From Rhexocercosporidium sp. MPI-PUGE-AT-0058 (taxonomy: Eukaryota > Ascomycota > Leotiomycetes > Helotiales): DNA of 64,000 nucleotides. Under the pieces are notes generated by a model. The model made no database searches. It was not told where the DNA came from and saw only the letters and a list, made by a program, of their open reading frames with translations. This document shows positions 46,800-59,163 of this stretch, one piece after another. The stretch spans positions 868,001 through 932,000 of the forward strand of contig JAGTJL010000012.1 of the NCBI GenBank assembly GCA_020746875.1, written 5' to 3'. Both the position numbers and the translations under genes were made by a program. Numbering within the stretch: the first letter of the stretch is position 1; each line of letters starts with the position of its first letter.

Positions 46800-49028
46800 A
46801 TGCAGCTCTTCACAGCATTGTAAGTACTCATTCCAGTGACCTTTTGCGTGTCATTAATGGGGAGGCTATGCAGCGAATCCATTGCCACTATGCCTGAACC
46901 CACCAATCGTCGAAGATCCCAGACTTTAATGGGAAAACTTGTCTTGGGATTGACTGTCGTCGCTCTGCTCGTCACATACCACATGTTCCCATCAAACACG
47001 CAGCATCATTACAAGTCGAGTCCATCTCCATCTACCATAAACAGCATGCCAAAGTCGATGGCCGACCAGCATGACGCAGTAATTTTGGATCCCGAACATG
47101 CTCCAAATACTATGGTGAAGTTATTTGTGGATCGTCTCCATCCGCGCCAGCTGGTTCCAACTACAAAAGTGAGGAGCATTGCTGAACGAGTCTATGAGGA
47201 GCGTGGGCGAGAGGCAAGACACATGATTTCCTCGGACGGAAAATGCTCTACAACCTGCTCCTTGATCTGTGCAAGGGGTAAAGGCAACTGCAACATACGT
47301 GGTAGTGCAGATGATGGTGCAGATTATGACGAGCTGCACCACAAACGCTTCCCTCTCAAATGGACTGAACATCGTGGCCCTCCAAAAAAGCACAGCCCTC
47401 CCGAAAGAGTCACAAAGGCGAAACCAATGGCCCGTACCCTTCAAAGAAACCGGAAGGTAGCTCCAATCAAAGCTGTCGGCGCTAGCTATGATACATTCAA
47501 AAGAGCCTCTGCGAATGATCCGCACACCGAGATGAGTGTTGGTAATACAATTCCCGAGCCGTCTGCTTCTCAAGTGCCAAACAATGAAACAATTGAATCG
47601 CAAAACGGTGACTCAAAAATTCTGCAACAGACTGCGGACAAGAATCCACACACCAGCCAGAACCTTGGTATCGATAGACCCAAGCCTTCTGCCATCTCCC
47701 ATACCTCAGATGAGAAAGTAGCCGAATCATACCACGCGAGTACCGACCCTCCCCTGGAGAAAAGAAAACTCAGATGCCTCTGTGGGCCAGATATCTGTAA
47801 TACCGACCCAGACCGCTGCAAGATTTGGAGATGGTGGCCCAGAAGGTCGACCATGGAAAGCCATGTCACAACCGTCCTAGGTGCCAAGGATATTCGCCAG
47901 TTTGGAGACAAGAAAGCACTACTTGCCCACTCCCAATCTACATACAATGAGAACCTTCCTGAACGACGAGAGACAGTTTCTGTTACCTCAAACAAGGAAC
48001 GGTTCGAAGCACATCACTCAGGACTCGTTCCTAGAAAAGTGGTCTGTGACTGCGGGCCATACATCTGTGGAAAATACCGGAGCTTGTGTAAGAGGTGGAG
48101 GCAGGTACCGGATAGAAAGAGATCAGTCTTGAATACCCCGGTCAAAATACTAGACGAACAACCGCAGCCTACTTTCTTAACGCCAGTGTCTTCGACCAAG
48201 GGTTCTACCTCCGGAGATAAACACTACATACCAGCCTACTGGAGGAACAGTGGCCATGCAGATGAAACCACGGCACTGCAGCCAACTAAATTAGCTGAAG
48301 CCGAGAAAGTCCCTCATCAAAATCAGCACAATCAAGGCAACAGAAACCGCACGTATTCCAAGCCTACTCGCGCCCCCGGGGTAGCAATTGGGGATGTTTT
48401 TGTTCCAAAGAAATGCAACGGCATGATGAAGGGCCAGCTGAACCAATGTGAATCCACAAATCAAGCGTCGATCATATTCTATTCGTTGCTGGGTATCTTT
48501 GTCACATCCATTCTGCTACTGGCGCTTCTGAAATGTTACATGTGTGTCAGACGAAGACGAAATGTCGCAGCAGCGAGAAACACCAAGACTCGGCCTTACG
48601 ACAAGAGCGGCACCTCAACTCATCCAAGTTTCGCGGCAGATAGTCTGTCCTCAAAGCGAGAGATGCAGGGCGACAATGCGAGTCCTTCTCGTGCTTATAT
48701 GAACTTGGATGGAGCGGACGATAGCTGGCCCAACCGTAAGTATTGTAGAACATGGAATATCTTTAGCCGCAGCGTAAGTGACTTTCCGGGCAGTATCGTC
48801 GAGATAACAACGGCTAATACAGCATAGCGAAGAGTACCTGGTCGATATTCTCCAATACCTCAAGCACGAGCCCCTCGAATTCCTACGTTGAAGTTGCCAA
48901 AGCCAGTTTTCGCAACTGTCCGAAAAGTCAGTGGTCTTGGTTTCGAAGGAATGCTGGTCTCGTATAAAAAAGGCTTCAAGGGAAATGTAACAGACATCAG
49001 TAGGGTCAAGTGGACTTCCACAGTTTGA
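46800..49028 (+). CDS. Two-TM membrane protein with repeated cysteine modules, unrecognised
   Basis: Three exons (46800-46819, 46874-48773, 48828-49028) give 706 residues. I recognise no family. A 20-base first exon (MQLFTA) splices to the main exon; an internal start at MPEPTNRRR is the alternative. The first TM segment is at about 25-45 (LMGKLVLGLTVVALLVTYHM, preceded by RRR) and the second at about 537-562 (ASIIFYSLLGIFVTSILLLA), followed by CVRRRR. By the positive-inside rule the roughly 490-residue middle part is luminal or extracellular. It carries one CSTTCSLICARGKGNC cluster (about 130-146) and two copies of a module reading C-x-C-G-P-x-I-C-x6-C-K-x-W-R-x2-P (about 306 and 397). The second intron (54 bases, GTAAGT, GGCTAAT branch) adds a basic cytosolic tail of 67 residues. 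A cell-wall or secretory-pathway protein is plausible. Confidence 0.7.
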
Positions 49029-49597
49029 GAGGGAAAGATCTTCCATAGCATCATGGCATGAGTGATGAGAGCGTTCTTCTGTGTTTGAGAGTTGTAGAAC
49101 ACTATCGTTACCTGTTACTGAGCTGGGACAAGGGACTAAAGGCGTTATTATGTTGGCAGTGTGGCCCAATTATGACCAACAACACTCGTTCAATTATGTT
49201 CATGAGAACTATGAACCAGTCAGCAGAGACTTGCCTCGTATATGTTCGCGCAACTTTGTAGTTGCTTCATTCGAGTTCTGTTGATCATGATCCTCGGTTT
49301 GGCCAAGGAGGCTAGATGGATGGGCGGATAGCTAGAAAACTGCTAGAACAGGAGAGACAGGATGCAATTAGAAACCAGATGAATTCAGTAACAAAACAGA
49401 GGCGGAGGTGTGGGTAGGTGGCAGATATGGGTCTATTGAATTAAGCTCGCCTCGTGACTCTCGCTTCACCGGTTGCCTGCACAACGACCAATCAACGTCA
49501 TCCCCTGCACTATTCTTTGTCGCACAAGCTCCCACTTCATTCGGGTGAGTCGATGTTGCCTGCTGCAGGCATTTTATTAAAATGGTCAGTAAAAGTA
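49029..49597. other. Upstream region of the family X polymerase
   Basis: 569 bases. An in-frame upstream ATG at 49553 would lengthen the polymerase by 15 residues. Otherwise nothing is recognised. Confidence 0.35.
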
Positions 49598-52171
49598 ATG
49601 TCTGGTCTTTCGTACCCGCCCCTACTCACCTCCAGCGCACAGGACAAAGAAGAGTATTTTCGGCAGCTCTACTCGCTGAACGAGAGCTCAGACGAAGAAG
49701 AAGTAAATACCAACGAGGCCCGGGAAGTCCTGAGACAAAGCGAACCAGCTTCTCTATCACTATCAACTTCCTTCCCGGCATCTCAGGCATCGCGCTCTTC
49801 TCAGAGACGGAGCCAGGTCGCATCAACTCTTCTGAGGAAAGCGCCAGCTATTCAGCGAACGACATCGGCGCCGGTTACTGGCAATAGATCGATAGTGAAT
49901 GAGCTTGAACCCCTTCGACGTAAGACCTCGCTTATTCGGAATGAGATCTCATCTTCGACTCAGGATATCGATATAGCAACACCGCCAGCTGGACACACAA
50001 CCCCCCTCGACATCAACACATCGTTCTCGTCGAACGCGAAACCAGTTCCGGAGCGTAGCGCCTCGACCCCGAATATCGGCTCTGTTGTTATGAATAATAG
50101 CAAAGGCATCGCAGCCATGTTGGGAAAACGAACGGGAGAGAGCCTTGCTGGGGCGAATGCGAAGAAGAAGGCTGCGCCGAAGAAGAAGGATGTTATTAAG
50201 ATGGTTCCTGAGGCAGAACGAGTCTTCGATGGGAAGACTATTTACTGGATTCCGGATAATGATGTGGTTCCTATTAGGAAGAAGAGGATTGAGAGAGCTA
50301 GGGAGTTTGGGGCTGTGTGGGCTAGGGAGGTGAGTTTATTTTTGGCTTCTATCACCATAGCTCTTCTTGGGTGAGCCAAGATGTTGAAGCCTCCTCACGT
50401 CGTGGTTGATGTTGACGAGGCATACACAATAAGTTCATGACTATGAAGGTCCCAATACTGACCAGGATTTTAGTGGACACCTGAGATCACTCATGTTGTG
50501 GTTGACAATGACCTCAACTACCAAAATATCATCGACTTCTTGACACCAAAGATCAAGTCCGACAAATTCCCGAAGCATATCACCCTCGTCAACGAGAACT
50601 ATGTAGTACAATGCGCTCAATTCAAGCTCCTTTTAGATCCAAAACAAAGACAATACTACGTCAAAGGATGCCCAGAAGCGACAGGAAGCAAGTCAACCTC
50701 GCCACCAGGCTCACAGAACTCGGAACAATCTCTCCAGTTGAAGGCCGCGAAGCCAAGAAAGGGCGACCATGTTCCCGAAAGAATTACCCCGTCTCAGAGC
50801 CAGCCGCCAATGCAGGGTATTGATCAGGGTCATGATGCTGATGGTACCTCACGAATCTCCCTCATGCCAGACTACCACACAGAAATCGATCCGCAACAAA
50901 CTTCACGACCAAACACGCCGCCTGAGAACAACATGGGTAAACGAGGCGATATCCTTGATGAGTGGATCGATCTGGCTCGGAGAACGAAGGATGTGACTCT
51001 TGATGATGACGCGGACGAAGATGAGGACCGCTTATCATCGCGAGATGACCCTGATGATACTGGTGATTCGGAGGATGAACGAGCTCGGAAGAACAAGCCG
51101 AAGAGAAGATACACGAAGTATGCAAGCAACAAGCTTGACTCCTTCAGCTGTATGCACGGCGGCACCGGGAAGGTCCACAAGGACAATCCGAATGGCAAAA
51201 TCATCGACATCTTAGAGCAAATGAGCGAATACAACCAGCGCATTGGTGATCATTGGAGAACACGAGCTTACCAAAGAGCTGTTGGAACTCTCAAGGCGCT
51301 GAAGGTCCACGTCGAGAGCTACGAAGATGCCATCCGCCTCCCATTCATCGGCGAGCGAATTGCCAAGAAGATAGAGGAGATCTCCGTCACTGGACATTTA
51401 CGACGACTTGACAATGCCCTCAACGACCCTACCGACAAAGTCCTGCAACTCTTCCTCAAGATCTACGGGGTGGGACTCAGTCAAGCACACAAGTGGATTC
51501 AAGCCGGTCACAAAACCCTAGAAGACATACTCGCCCTCCCAGACATCACCAAGAACCAACGAATCGGTATCGAGCACTACTACGACTTCGACAGCCGCAT
51601 TCCCCGCGACGAAGTCACAGCCCTCGGCGAGATTGTCAAGCGAACCACTGCAGAAATCGACCCTCAAGTTAGAGCCATCATCGGCGGCAGTTATAGACGC
51701 GGCGCCGAAACCTCAGGAGACATCGACTTCATCATCACGAAGCGCAACACCTCATCAAGCCACGACCTGCTCTCCTTCCTCCAAACCCTCGTCTCACGCC
51801 TCACCTCATCCGGCTTCCTCGTCGCTCCCCTCGCCGTCCCTAAAGACAGCGGCTCCAAATGGCACGGCGCGTGCGTGCTCCCCGGCAACCCAACCTGGCG
51901 CCGCATCGACTTCCTCGTCGTTCCCGAGACGGAGTTCGGTGCTGCGTTGTTGTATTTCACGGGCGACGATATCTTCAACAGGAGTATGCGGCTTCTGGCT
52001 AGTACGATGGGGATGCGGCTTAATCAGAGAGGGTTGTATAAGGATGTTTTGAGGACGCATGGGAGGGTCAAGTTGACGGAGGGGACGTTGGTTGAGGGGG
52101 CTGATGAACGGGCTATTTTTGATTCGCTGGGGGTGCCGTGGAGACCGGCCCATGAGAGGATTTGTCGTTGA
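49598..52171 (+). CDS. POL4: Family X DNA polymerase with BRCT domain (Pol lambda/Pol IV-like)
   Basis: Two exons (49598-50329 and 50474-52171) give 809 residues. The order is a disordered N terminus, a lysine-rich stretch (AKKKAAPKKK), then a BRCT domain at about 206-312 (RVFDGKTIYWIPDND, ITHVVVDNDLNY, VNENYVVQCAQFKLL). An acidic linker follows. The Pol X core begins at about 460, with an 8-kDa-like region (ILEQMSEYNQRIGDHWRTRA, LPFIGERIAKKIEEI) and the HhH-containing FLKIYGVGLSQAHKWI. The nucleotidyltransferase motif is IGGSYRRGAETSGDIDFIIT (Asp659 and Asp661 approximately). The third aspartate is in WRRIDFLVVP. The C-terminal thumb ends RAIFDSLGVPWRPAHER. It fills short gaps in base-excision repair and end joining in the nucleus. 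The start is taken at 49598; 49553 is possible. Confidence 0.92.
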
Positions 52172-52557
52172 TTCTCTGGTTTGGTGGTTTGCCTTTGGGA
52201 CGATTGGGTTGGGTTTGGTTAGGGAGGGTATGGAATGGCGTTAGAGGCATGGAAATGGTGGATGGGTATTGTGCATTGAGCGTGGAGCATTGGAACACGG
52301 AATCGGGGGTTTGCATTGGTATGGCATATGGGGGCTGGATCGGGGACGATACCCAGGCTACTGGAATGGATTTACATTACGACAGGCTGAGCCCATGGCG
52401 CTAGGTTAGGGGGCACTTCTCGCCAAAGCCAGAAGTAAACAATCATTTCTCTACACGACTCCCCACCCGAAAGTGACAAGTCAATAGACGCAACTTTCAC
52501 ATTGATCTCCCACCCTCCAGCCCCCATTCCCTTTTGCATTTAAATCTAAATCTAAAT
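52172..52557. other. Convergent spacer between polymerase and acetyltransferase
   Basis: 386 bases between the two convergent stops. The right end has a TAAATC hexamer repeat (about 52541-52564) that overlaps the acetyltransferase stop codon. Confidence 0.45.
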
Positions 52558-53635
52558 CTAAATACCCCTCTCACAAACAGCCTGTGGCTCTCTAATCATC
52601 AACGTATTCACCCCCACAAAGTCACCCCCGTACGGTCTCAGATCAACCTTCAGCTCATCGACATCCCTAAACCCCAACCTGAAGTAGACGGGATGCCCGG
52701 CTTTCGTGGCTTCGATGTAGCACCTCCTGTTCTCCTGGTCGGCGATGGCGAGGATGTGGGTGAGGAGTCGGGATGCGAGGCCTTTGCGTTGGTAGGCTGG
52801 GTCTGTGGCGAGGAGGTCTGCGACTTGGTAGGTGTTAATCCTCGTTTTCTGTGATTTTCCCTCTTCTCCCTCTCAAATCTCTAGTCAAGCGACAGTAGAG
52901 CAAGCCAACAAAGGGGAAAAAAGAGAGAAGAAAAAGAAAAAGAACCCCCACCCCCGGGAGAAAACATGAAAAGTAGGAGATTGGCGAGTACATACCATAC
53001 ATCTCGGCATTATCCACAAACCTCTCCCTCAGAGCATCCAAACCCCCAAACTTCCCATCGCACACCTCTAGATTAGAACCCACGGGCCACATGGGATCAC
53101 GACCCTGCTTCCTCTCTTCGGAGCGCGCTTTCTGCTCGCGTTCCCGCGTGGCTTTTTCTTCTGCCATGAGAACGTGGGGGTAGGACGAGCGGAGAAAGGC
53201 GCAGAGGGTGTTGGTGGAGGTGTCGAGGATTTTGAACGTGTGCATCTGGGGGAGGGAGGGGGTGTTAATTTGACAATTTTCTGATATATATGTAAAATAA
53301 AAATAAAATCGTGATTTTTTACCGTGCGTGAGTTAGAAGAAACAGGCCAGACCAGACTGAGAAATCACCCAGTTTCTAATAGGACAGAGACACTTAGGTA
53401 GCAAGTGAAACCTGAAAGAAAGAATAATGAAATATAGACCAACCTCTCGTTTCTGGGTAAGCGTCTTCGTAAACCGCTCGGTCAACCACCGGTTCATCTC
53501 CTCATCACTGATCTTGTCACGAGGGAATGTGAATGCCGAGAAGGGGTCTGAGGCGAATGCAGAGAGGTAGACTTTTATCATGCCTGGTACGTCGGCGACG
53601 GTGCAGGGCGAGAGGACGAATTGGTCGTTTGCCAT
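52558..53635 (-). CDS. GNAT-family N-acetyltransferase
   Basis: Three exons (53635-53444, 53245-52996, 52823-52558) give 235 residues. The N-terminal half has LSPCTVADVPGMIKVYLSAF, typical of fungal GNAT proteins that begin with a substrate-binding strand-helix unit. The middle exon is rich in charged residues (EEKATREREQKARSEERKQ), a predicted helical insertion. The last exon holds acetyl-CoA motif A (LLATDPAYQRKGLASRLL, with the Q/RxxGxA/G pattern in QRKGLA), then YIEATKAGHPVYFRLGF. The motif is created in frame only by the splice from 52996 to 52823. Introns are large (198 and 172 bases). Acceptor substrate unknown, probably a small molecule; cytosolic. Confidence 0.87.
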
Positions 53636-54665
53636 TGTGAAATGTTGGCTGTTGATTGTGACCTTTTGGTTTTGAGGTCTGGAGTTTGTGGTGTTTGATT
53701 GGGACTTGGGGTATTTGATGGAGCGGAGGGGTTGTAGGCAGATGAGATCAACGTGTTACTAGGCAGACAGGTAGGCTAGTTTTGATCTGAAAGAGGACAG
53801 TGTAGTAAATACCGCTTGAGAGCAGGACGCTGGAACTGCCGACGAGGAGATTGATGGATATACCAGAAGAAACAAATACGGAATAAGAAAGATGTGTGTT
53901 ACCTTCCACCTACATGACACTTTATACAACGACCTGAAGAAAGGATCCACTCACCAAGCCCCGCCCCCGGAGTTGAACATCGACTTCGAGTGGTGTTTGA
54001 GATAGGCTACTACTTACTCACTTACTTACCAACCTGCTTACCTACCTGGGTAGAGCGTTCTAATACTGTTGACTCATGAGTCAGGATTCTTCTTCACGAT
54101 GCATGCACCTGCAGTATTGGCGCATCGGCGAGTCAAATACGGCAATGGCTAAGCTTCCACGGTGGGATGCCATGGAGTTTCCGACTTCCGGTAGTGAGGT
54201 CTTCTGTTTTGTGGCTACTGTTCGGTACGGTGGCTGGAAAGTTTGCCATCGTGTTTGAAGGAAGGGGTGTGAGGAATCAGCTGGCTGCTTTGGTTCTGTG
54301 TGTTGGTACTTTGAGTATTAACTTTGCTTGGTGTTGAGCGGGTGTTGGGTGAGATGAGGTGTAGGTGTTTGATGTTCATGAGGTGAGGCTTGTGTGTCAT
54401 GCCGAGAGAGCCCGGAGCTCGGAGTTCATCCAAGAGGGCAGGGAGAGAGCTGGCAAGCGAGGTTCAAGGGGGGGGGGGGGGTGAAGTTCAACGGCAAGTC
54501 ACGTCAATAGCAACGAACATCCATGATCATTCAATATAATTAAGCATCCTTATGCGAGGCCTTGAAGAACGTTACAAACATCATTATTGCTTATGGAAAT
54601 AAAGTACCGGGGATAATTCCATGATCGTGATATCAATCGGTCTTAAATGCTCCATGATATCCGTT
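53636..54665. other. Intergenic region with a 14-base G run
   Basis: 1.03 kb. A homopolymer of about 14 G at 54468-54481 is the only marked structure. Small ORFs are motif-free. Confidence 0.4.
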
Positions 54666-56652
54666 CTAGTAATTCAACTGCTCAATAACCTCCTTCGAAT
54701 TGAAGAACCCACACCTTTCTCTCAACATCTGCATTTCAACACCCACATTCGTATTCGCATTCGCATTCGCATTCCCATTCATTTCCTTACCCCCCAAACC
54801 CGAGATTCCCTCCTCAGATCCCCCAATAACAAACACCTTCGCATCCATCATCCCCCCTCCATTCCTGCCATACGCATACGCCTCACTCCACCCCTTGAAC
54901 GTCTGCCCCCTCTCAACCAGCTTTCCAAAATACGCAAACGTGCTCCAACTCCTGCTCTGTCTGCGCGCGAGCGCGTAGTCCGCTTCCTTGGGGTGAAATT
55001 GGAATGCCGAGGTGTTGAAGACGGTGAGGTCGCCGTAGACGTAAGGGAGCTCGGAGGCGTGCGTTATGCCTAGACCGGGCTTGTTGCGGGATGTGAGGTA
55101 GGGGGTGAAGATTGTTTGGTTTTGGACGTAGTAGTATACCGATGGTTTGGGGGCGTCTTTGCCTCCAGTTTGGGCTCGAGTTTGGTTCTTGAAATTCTTA
55201 TGGTGTTGAGAGATGGCGTGGCCGAGGTAGAAGTTTGGACAGGTGAGGAGGATGTCTCGTCCAATTTGGGCGGTGCGGTAGAATTCCGATGAGAGGTTTG
55301 CGGTGGTGTTGGAGGGGAAGGAAGATGTGGGGTACAGGGTGAGGATGGTGGATAGGGAGGCGTTGGTCAGGGATGGGTACATGGTTGATACGAAATCCAG
55401 GGTTTCGGCTTCGGTCGTTATGGTTGTTGGTGTGAAGAGTGTGAAGTCATCCATTGTCTGTTGTGTTTAGTTAGCTGGATTTGACAATTAGTAAAGACTC
55501 TCATCTCTTACCCATCCACCTATGAATGGCACTGGTGTAAAACGACCTGTTCGTATAAGCTCAGAAGCTGGCGCTGGGAGAAAATCGCCATCAACTGTAG
55601 GAAGATAGACGTCGCCTGCATTTACGGAGCTGTTGGAATTCGCTTGCGTGAGCGTGATATTCAGCAGAGTCTCCATTGGGAGAGCTCGCAAACATTCCAG
55701 TGTGTCCGATGATTGGGGATCGCCTTGCACACAGCCAGTGCCGTACGCAACTCCGTTGAAAGAGTCAAGCGTGATGTTAGAAGTCATGCCTGGTTCAAGA
55801 GCTGTGCTCTCGCAAATCGCTCGTTGGAAAGGGGCTTCTTTACTCCCACCATAAGCGAGGACCTGGGTTGCCACGCTCAAACCTAATATATCAGCTTCGT
55901 TTTTTTTGGGGGGTAGGAGTTCGGAAAACCTACCGCCAGAAGATTGGCCGAAGATGGTGACGCGGTCTGGATCTCCGCCGAACCACTCGATGTTGTCTCG
56001 TACCCATTCCAATGCGAGACGTTGGTCCCGAAGTCCTGCATTCAGATCGTGGCTATCCCGTAGAGCTTCCGAGAGAGCGAATCCGAAGATGGTTAGACGG
56101 TAGTTCATGGCTACGTAGAGGACTGGGAGGCCGTTCTCCATTGACTGATGGACTAGTCCTTGGCCTGTCTGTGTCCTCTCATAGGCTTGGCCATTTCTGA
56201 GACCTGGGTGTTATAGTTTAGTAGCGATTTTTAATGTCTTGGATATTGTATTCACCTCCCCCGTAAATGTACACCATCACTGGTAACCTCCACCCACGTA
56301 CTGCAAACGATGGTTTGACCACGAGTAGATTGAGGCAGTCCTCTGATTGATCGGTAGCATTTGACCTGTAAACTGTAGATGTTGTGGCATCTTGGGGGCA
56401 GACAGACCCTGGTTGGGTATTGTTAAAGATTGTCCCAGCGGTAGGGACGAATGGTTCTGGGGCTGCGAATCTTCTTGCACCGACTGTATCTTGACCGAAT
56501 GGAATGTTCAGAAAGGAATCAATGCCTTTTCTAGATGTTCCTTGGTAAGTCACATTTCTGCTTTCGTCCCAAACTTGAGGATGTGCAGATGTGAATGCAA
56601 CGAGGAGGAAAGCCAACACCAGGAAAGAATGCACAGCTGATCGTCCCACCAT
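54666..56652 (-). CDS. Secreted type-B carboxylesterase/lipase
   Basis: Four exons (56652-56256, 56203-55934, 55882-55512, 55457-54666) give 609 residues. A signal peptide (MVGRSAVHSFLVLAFLLVAF, then TSAHPQ) leads into SRKGIDSFLNIPFGQDTVGA. The oxyanion-hole region VMVYIYGGG is followed by the catalytic elbow FGQSSGG (Ser220), with acid Asp322 in TVDGDFLP and His479 in GITHASELPYVYG. SEDCLNLLVVKPSF, YVAMNYRLTIFGFALSE and LALEWVRDNIEWFGGDPDRV are standard family blocks. The C terminus carries an Ala-Asn dipeptide run (NANANANTN) from a GCATTC-type hexamer repeat, probably in a surface loop. Many N-glycosylation sites occur. It acts outside the cell on an unknown ester. The GxSxG glycine after Ser is split by the second intron. 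Confidence 0.92.
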
Positions 56653-59163
56653 AGTGAAGGTTCGCGAATAAAATGAGTGATGGTAGAAGGAGAAAGCAAA
56701 GATATGAATCTGCAAGGCGATAGCGTTCAAGTCAAAGAGGGAGAATATCTCGGTACATGTATTTCGGAGCGGCTACTACGGCTTTCTCTGAGCGGTCCTT
56801 TACAGTGAAACCCGGGGTCCCATGTTAGACGATAGGGTCTTTGCCTATCACTTGTTTGCAAAGAGAGCGGGAAGATTTCAAGCTGCCTTGAAATGTCTTG
56901 CAATCGGACAGCGGTTTACGAGAATCGTATTTTGGTATAAGGACGGTGAGGAAAACAAACTTTGCTACTGGCCGTAAAAGGCAGCTGAGAAAAACATCCC
57001 CACTACAACGTTGGAGCCAGGGATTCCATCGTACGTATCGACGTCATTTTCTCTGAGGGAGGTGCGATACCTAGTTGCAGGCGAGCCAATGCTAGAATTA
57101 GGTATACGAGCCAAAATAATCGCTCTGAGTAGATGGGAAAGTCATGAGGACTTTCCACAGTGGAGGTGCATCCCACTTTTGCTCTGCGTTATGCGAGAAA
57201 AGGATCTGCTGACATCACTTGACGAACGAGTCCGTTCACCAGCGTTTGAAGATCTCAAAGCTAGGATGAGAACGCCACAATAATCTGTACGCCAGGTATC
57301 GTGGGATTTGAAGCAACAGAAGACGTGCAGAAACTAAATAACTCGCTAATGAACTGAGAAGAATTTGTGAAGGAAGACACCTAATTACATACTTGTGACT
57401 TTGAAGAACGACAAACACCATTGGCCATTGGAAAATGTCTCGGAGATATGTGGAACATGATGAGCCTAACCAGATTTTCTACGGGCCATACAGTGGCACC
57501 AGCTCCACTGAAGCCTAGAACATATTTGGGAGGTGATGCCGAATGTTCTCGCGTAGTGTGGATATGTTTAATTGTTCCAGCGATGGATTTGGTCCACTCG
57601 AATCTCGATTCCTGTTATGGTGGTGTCTGGTTTCGTGAGAGGAGCTGTCATATTGTACTCGGTAGCACAGCGTCTGAAGCTGACAGGGCTGTTGTTATTA
57701 ATATCTTCGCCTCTGAAATCGTGGAGATTGCCGATGTGTAACGCATGTGGAAGTGACAGATGTAACAATGAGATTGATTGTACTTGTACTTTGTACTTGT
57801 AGGTGTGAAGGAAGATGACGAAAAGAAGTTCGCCTCATCCTCAGAGCAGAGACATACTTACTCCGTACTCATTCATTCCATCATCCATGCAGATCCTGCC
57901 CCAGTCCGGGTGGCCCCATCGCTCGAGTAATTTTCCTTTTGGAAGGCATTGACAACTCGGTGGTCCTGGAGATCCATGACTTCCGGGACAAGCCAGGGAG
58001 CACAGCACTTTTTTACTTTCGTAATCTTCCTCATCCCTGACCAGACGACGGGGAAGTGCATAACCGCCCGAACTTGTCTTTCACTTAGCGGACAAGAAGA
58101 GGGCTATCAGCCAGATAGGCAGGCTTGTTGAAGACTTGAGTTCATGCCTCCTGCTATCGATATGATATGCCTTTATTCATCTGGCAACTTAAGGATGGGC
58201 ATTGGTGAAGATCTTGAGCATCTCAGGGGTAGCGGCTTAGCCGGCTGACCATTTAGAGGAGCGTATTCTTCTGGAAGCCGCCGGGGTGGAAGCAAGGGAG
58301 AGCCCATTCCGCTCCGGACATGGATTGCAGTGGAGTGGAGGCGTGAAATTGGCTGGGAAGCGAGGCGACCGTCCCCCTGCCCCCTGTCCAACGCCAGTGC
58401 ACGCCGTTGAGGGGGACTCGGGGGGCATTATTCGGGGGAAGTTTTCCCTGTCCCTAGGCAGTTCCTGGCGTCGGAAGCGCTGTGAGAAGTGCCCTAGGGC
58501 TTCTGTGAGGAACCACTAGAATCCTCCAACCAGGCCCGGGGGATTCTACTGTACTTCTAACTGTCTACTTCGTACTTCGTAACTGTCCAACTGTGCTCGG
58601 TGCAGGCAGGTACAGTACTTCCGTACTGAGGAACTCCTCCTAGAAGTACTGTACCAAAGTACGAAGTTGTACTTGCCACAGCCGCTTAGTGGCACCCCCA
58701 ATTGACTTCCCCCCTGTTCCGCCTCGACCAGGGTCAAATCCAACCTGATGGCAGCCCTGTTTGCCCAAATTTGACTTTTTCCCAACTAATGTCGACTCTG
58801 CCTCTCTCTACCAACGCGAGGGTGACCATGCCATGTTTCCATTTCTAACAACCGCGTGCATATTTCCTCCTATTGTCCAGATTCTCCCTCCACTGGACGT
58901 CGATTTCAACCTCAATTCCATCTTCCCTCATCCTCTCTCTCCTGACTTATGCGACTGAGTCCTCAAAGTCAACATCCGCTCCAGCAAGGAGCACCTCGGT
59001 CAGACATCTGCCGGACTGTTCTGGACCTCAACACCACCACCCACACTTTTTCGCCTAGGAACGACGGCGTACGGCCTATTGCATCCACCAGTTCCACAGC
59101 CGCCTGCCCTCTGGCACTCCCATATTCTCTGAGGGCCACTCTCTTCCCAGTGTTCTCGGGAAG
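56653..59163. other. 2.5-kb intergenic region with nested hairpin at 58.6 kb
   Basis: No supportable gene. ORFs at 57011-57283 and 57421-57741 lack true ATG starts or motifs. TACTTG-type repeats occur near 57779-57803. A nested inverted repeat is at 58567-58667. From about 58750 the plus strand becomes C/T-rich, as in promoters and leaders, before the start at 59164. Confidence 0.45.
58567..58667. repeat. Nested perfect inverted repeats (potential cruciform/hairpin)
   Basis: The outer pair is ACTTCGTACTT (58567-58577) with its exact complement AAGTACGAAGT (58657-58667). The inner pair is GGTACAGTACTTC (58609-58621) with its exact complement GAAGTACTGTACC (58643-58655). The inner loop is 21 bases. 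GTACTT words recur throughout. It could be a decayed miniature inverted-repeat element or a chance outcome of local GTACTT repeats. Confidence 0.7.
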
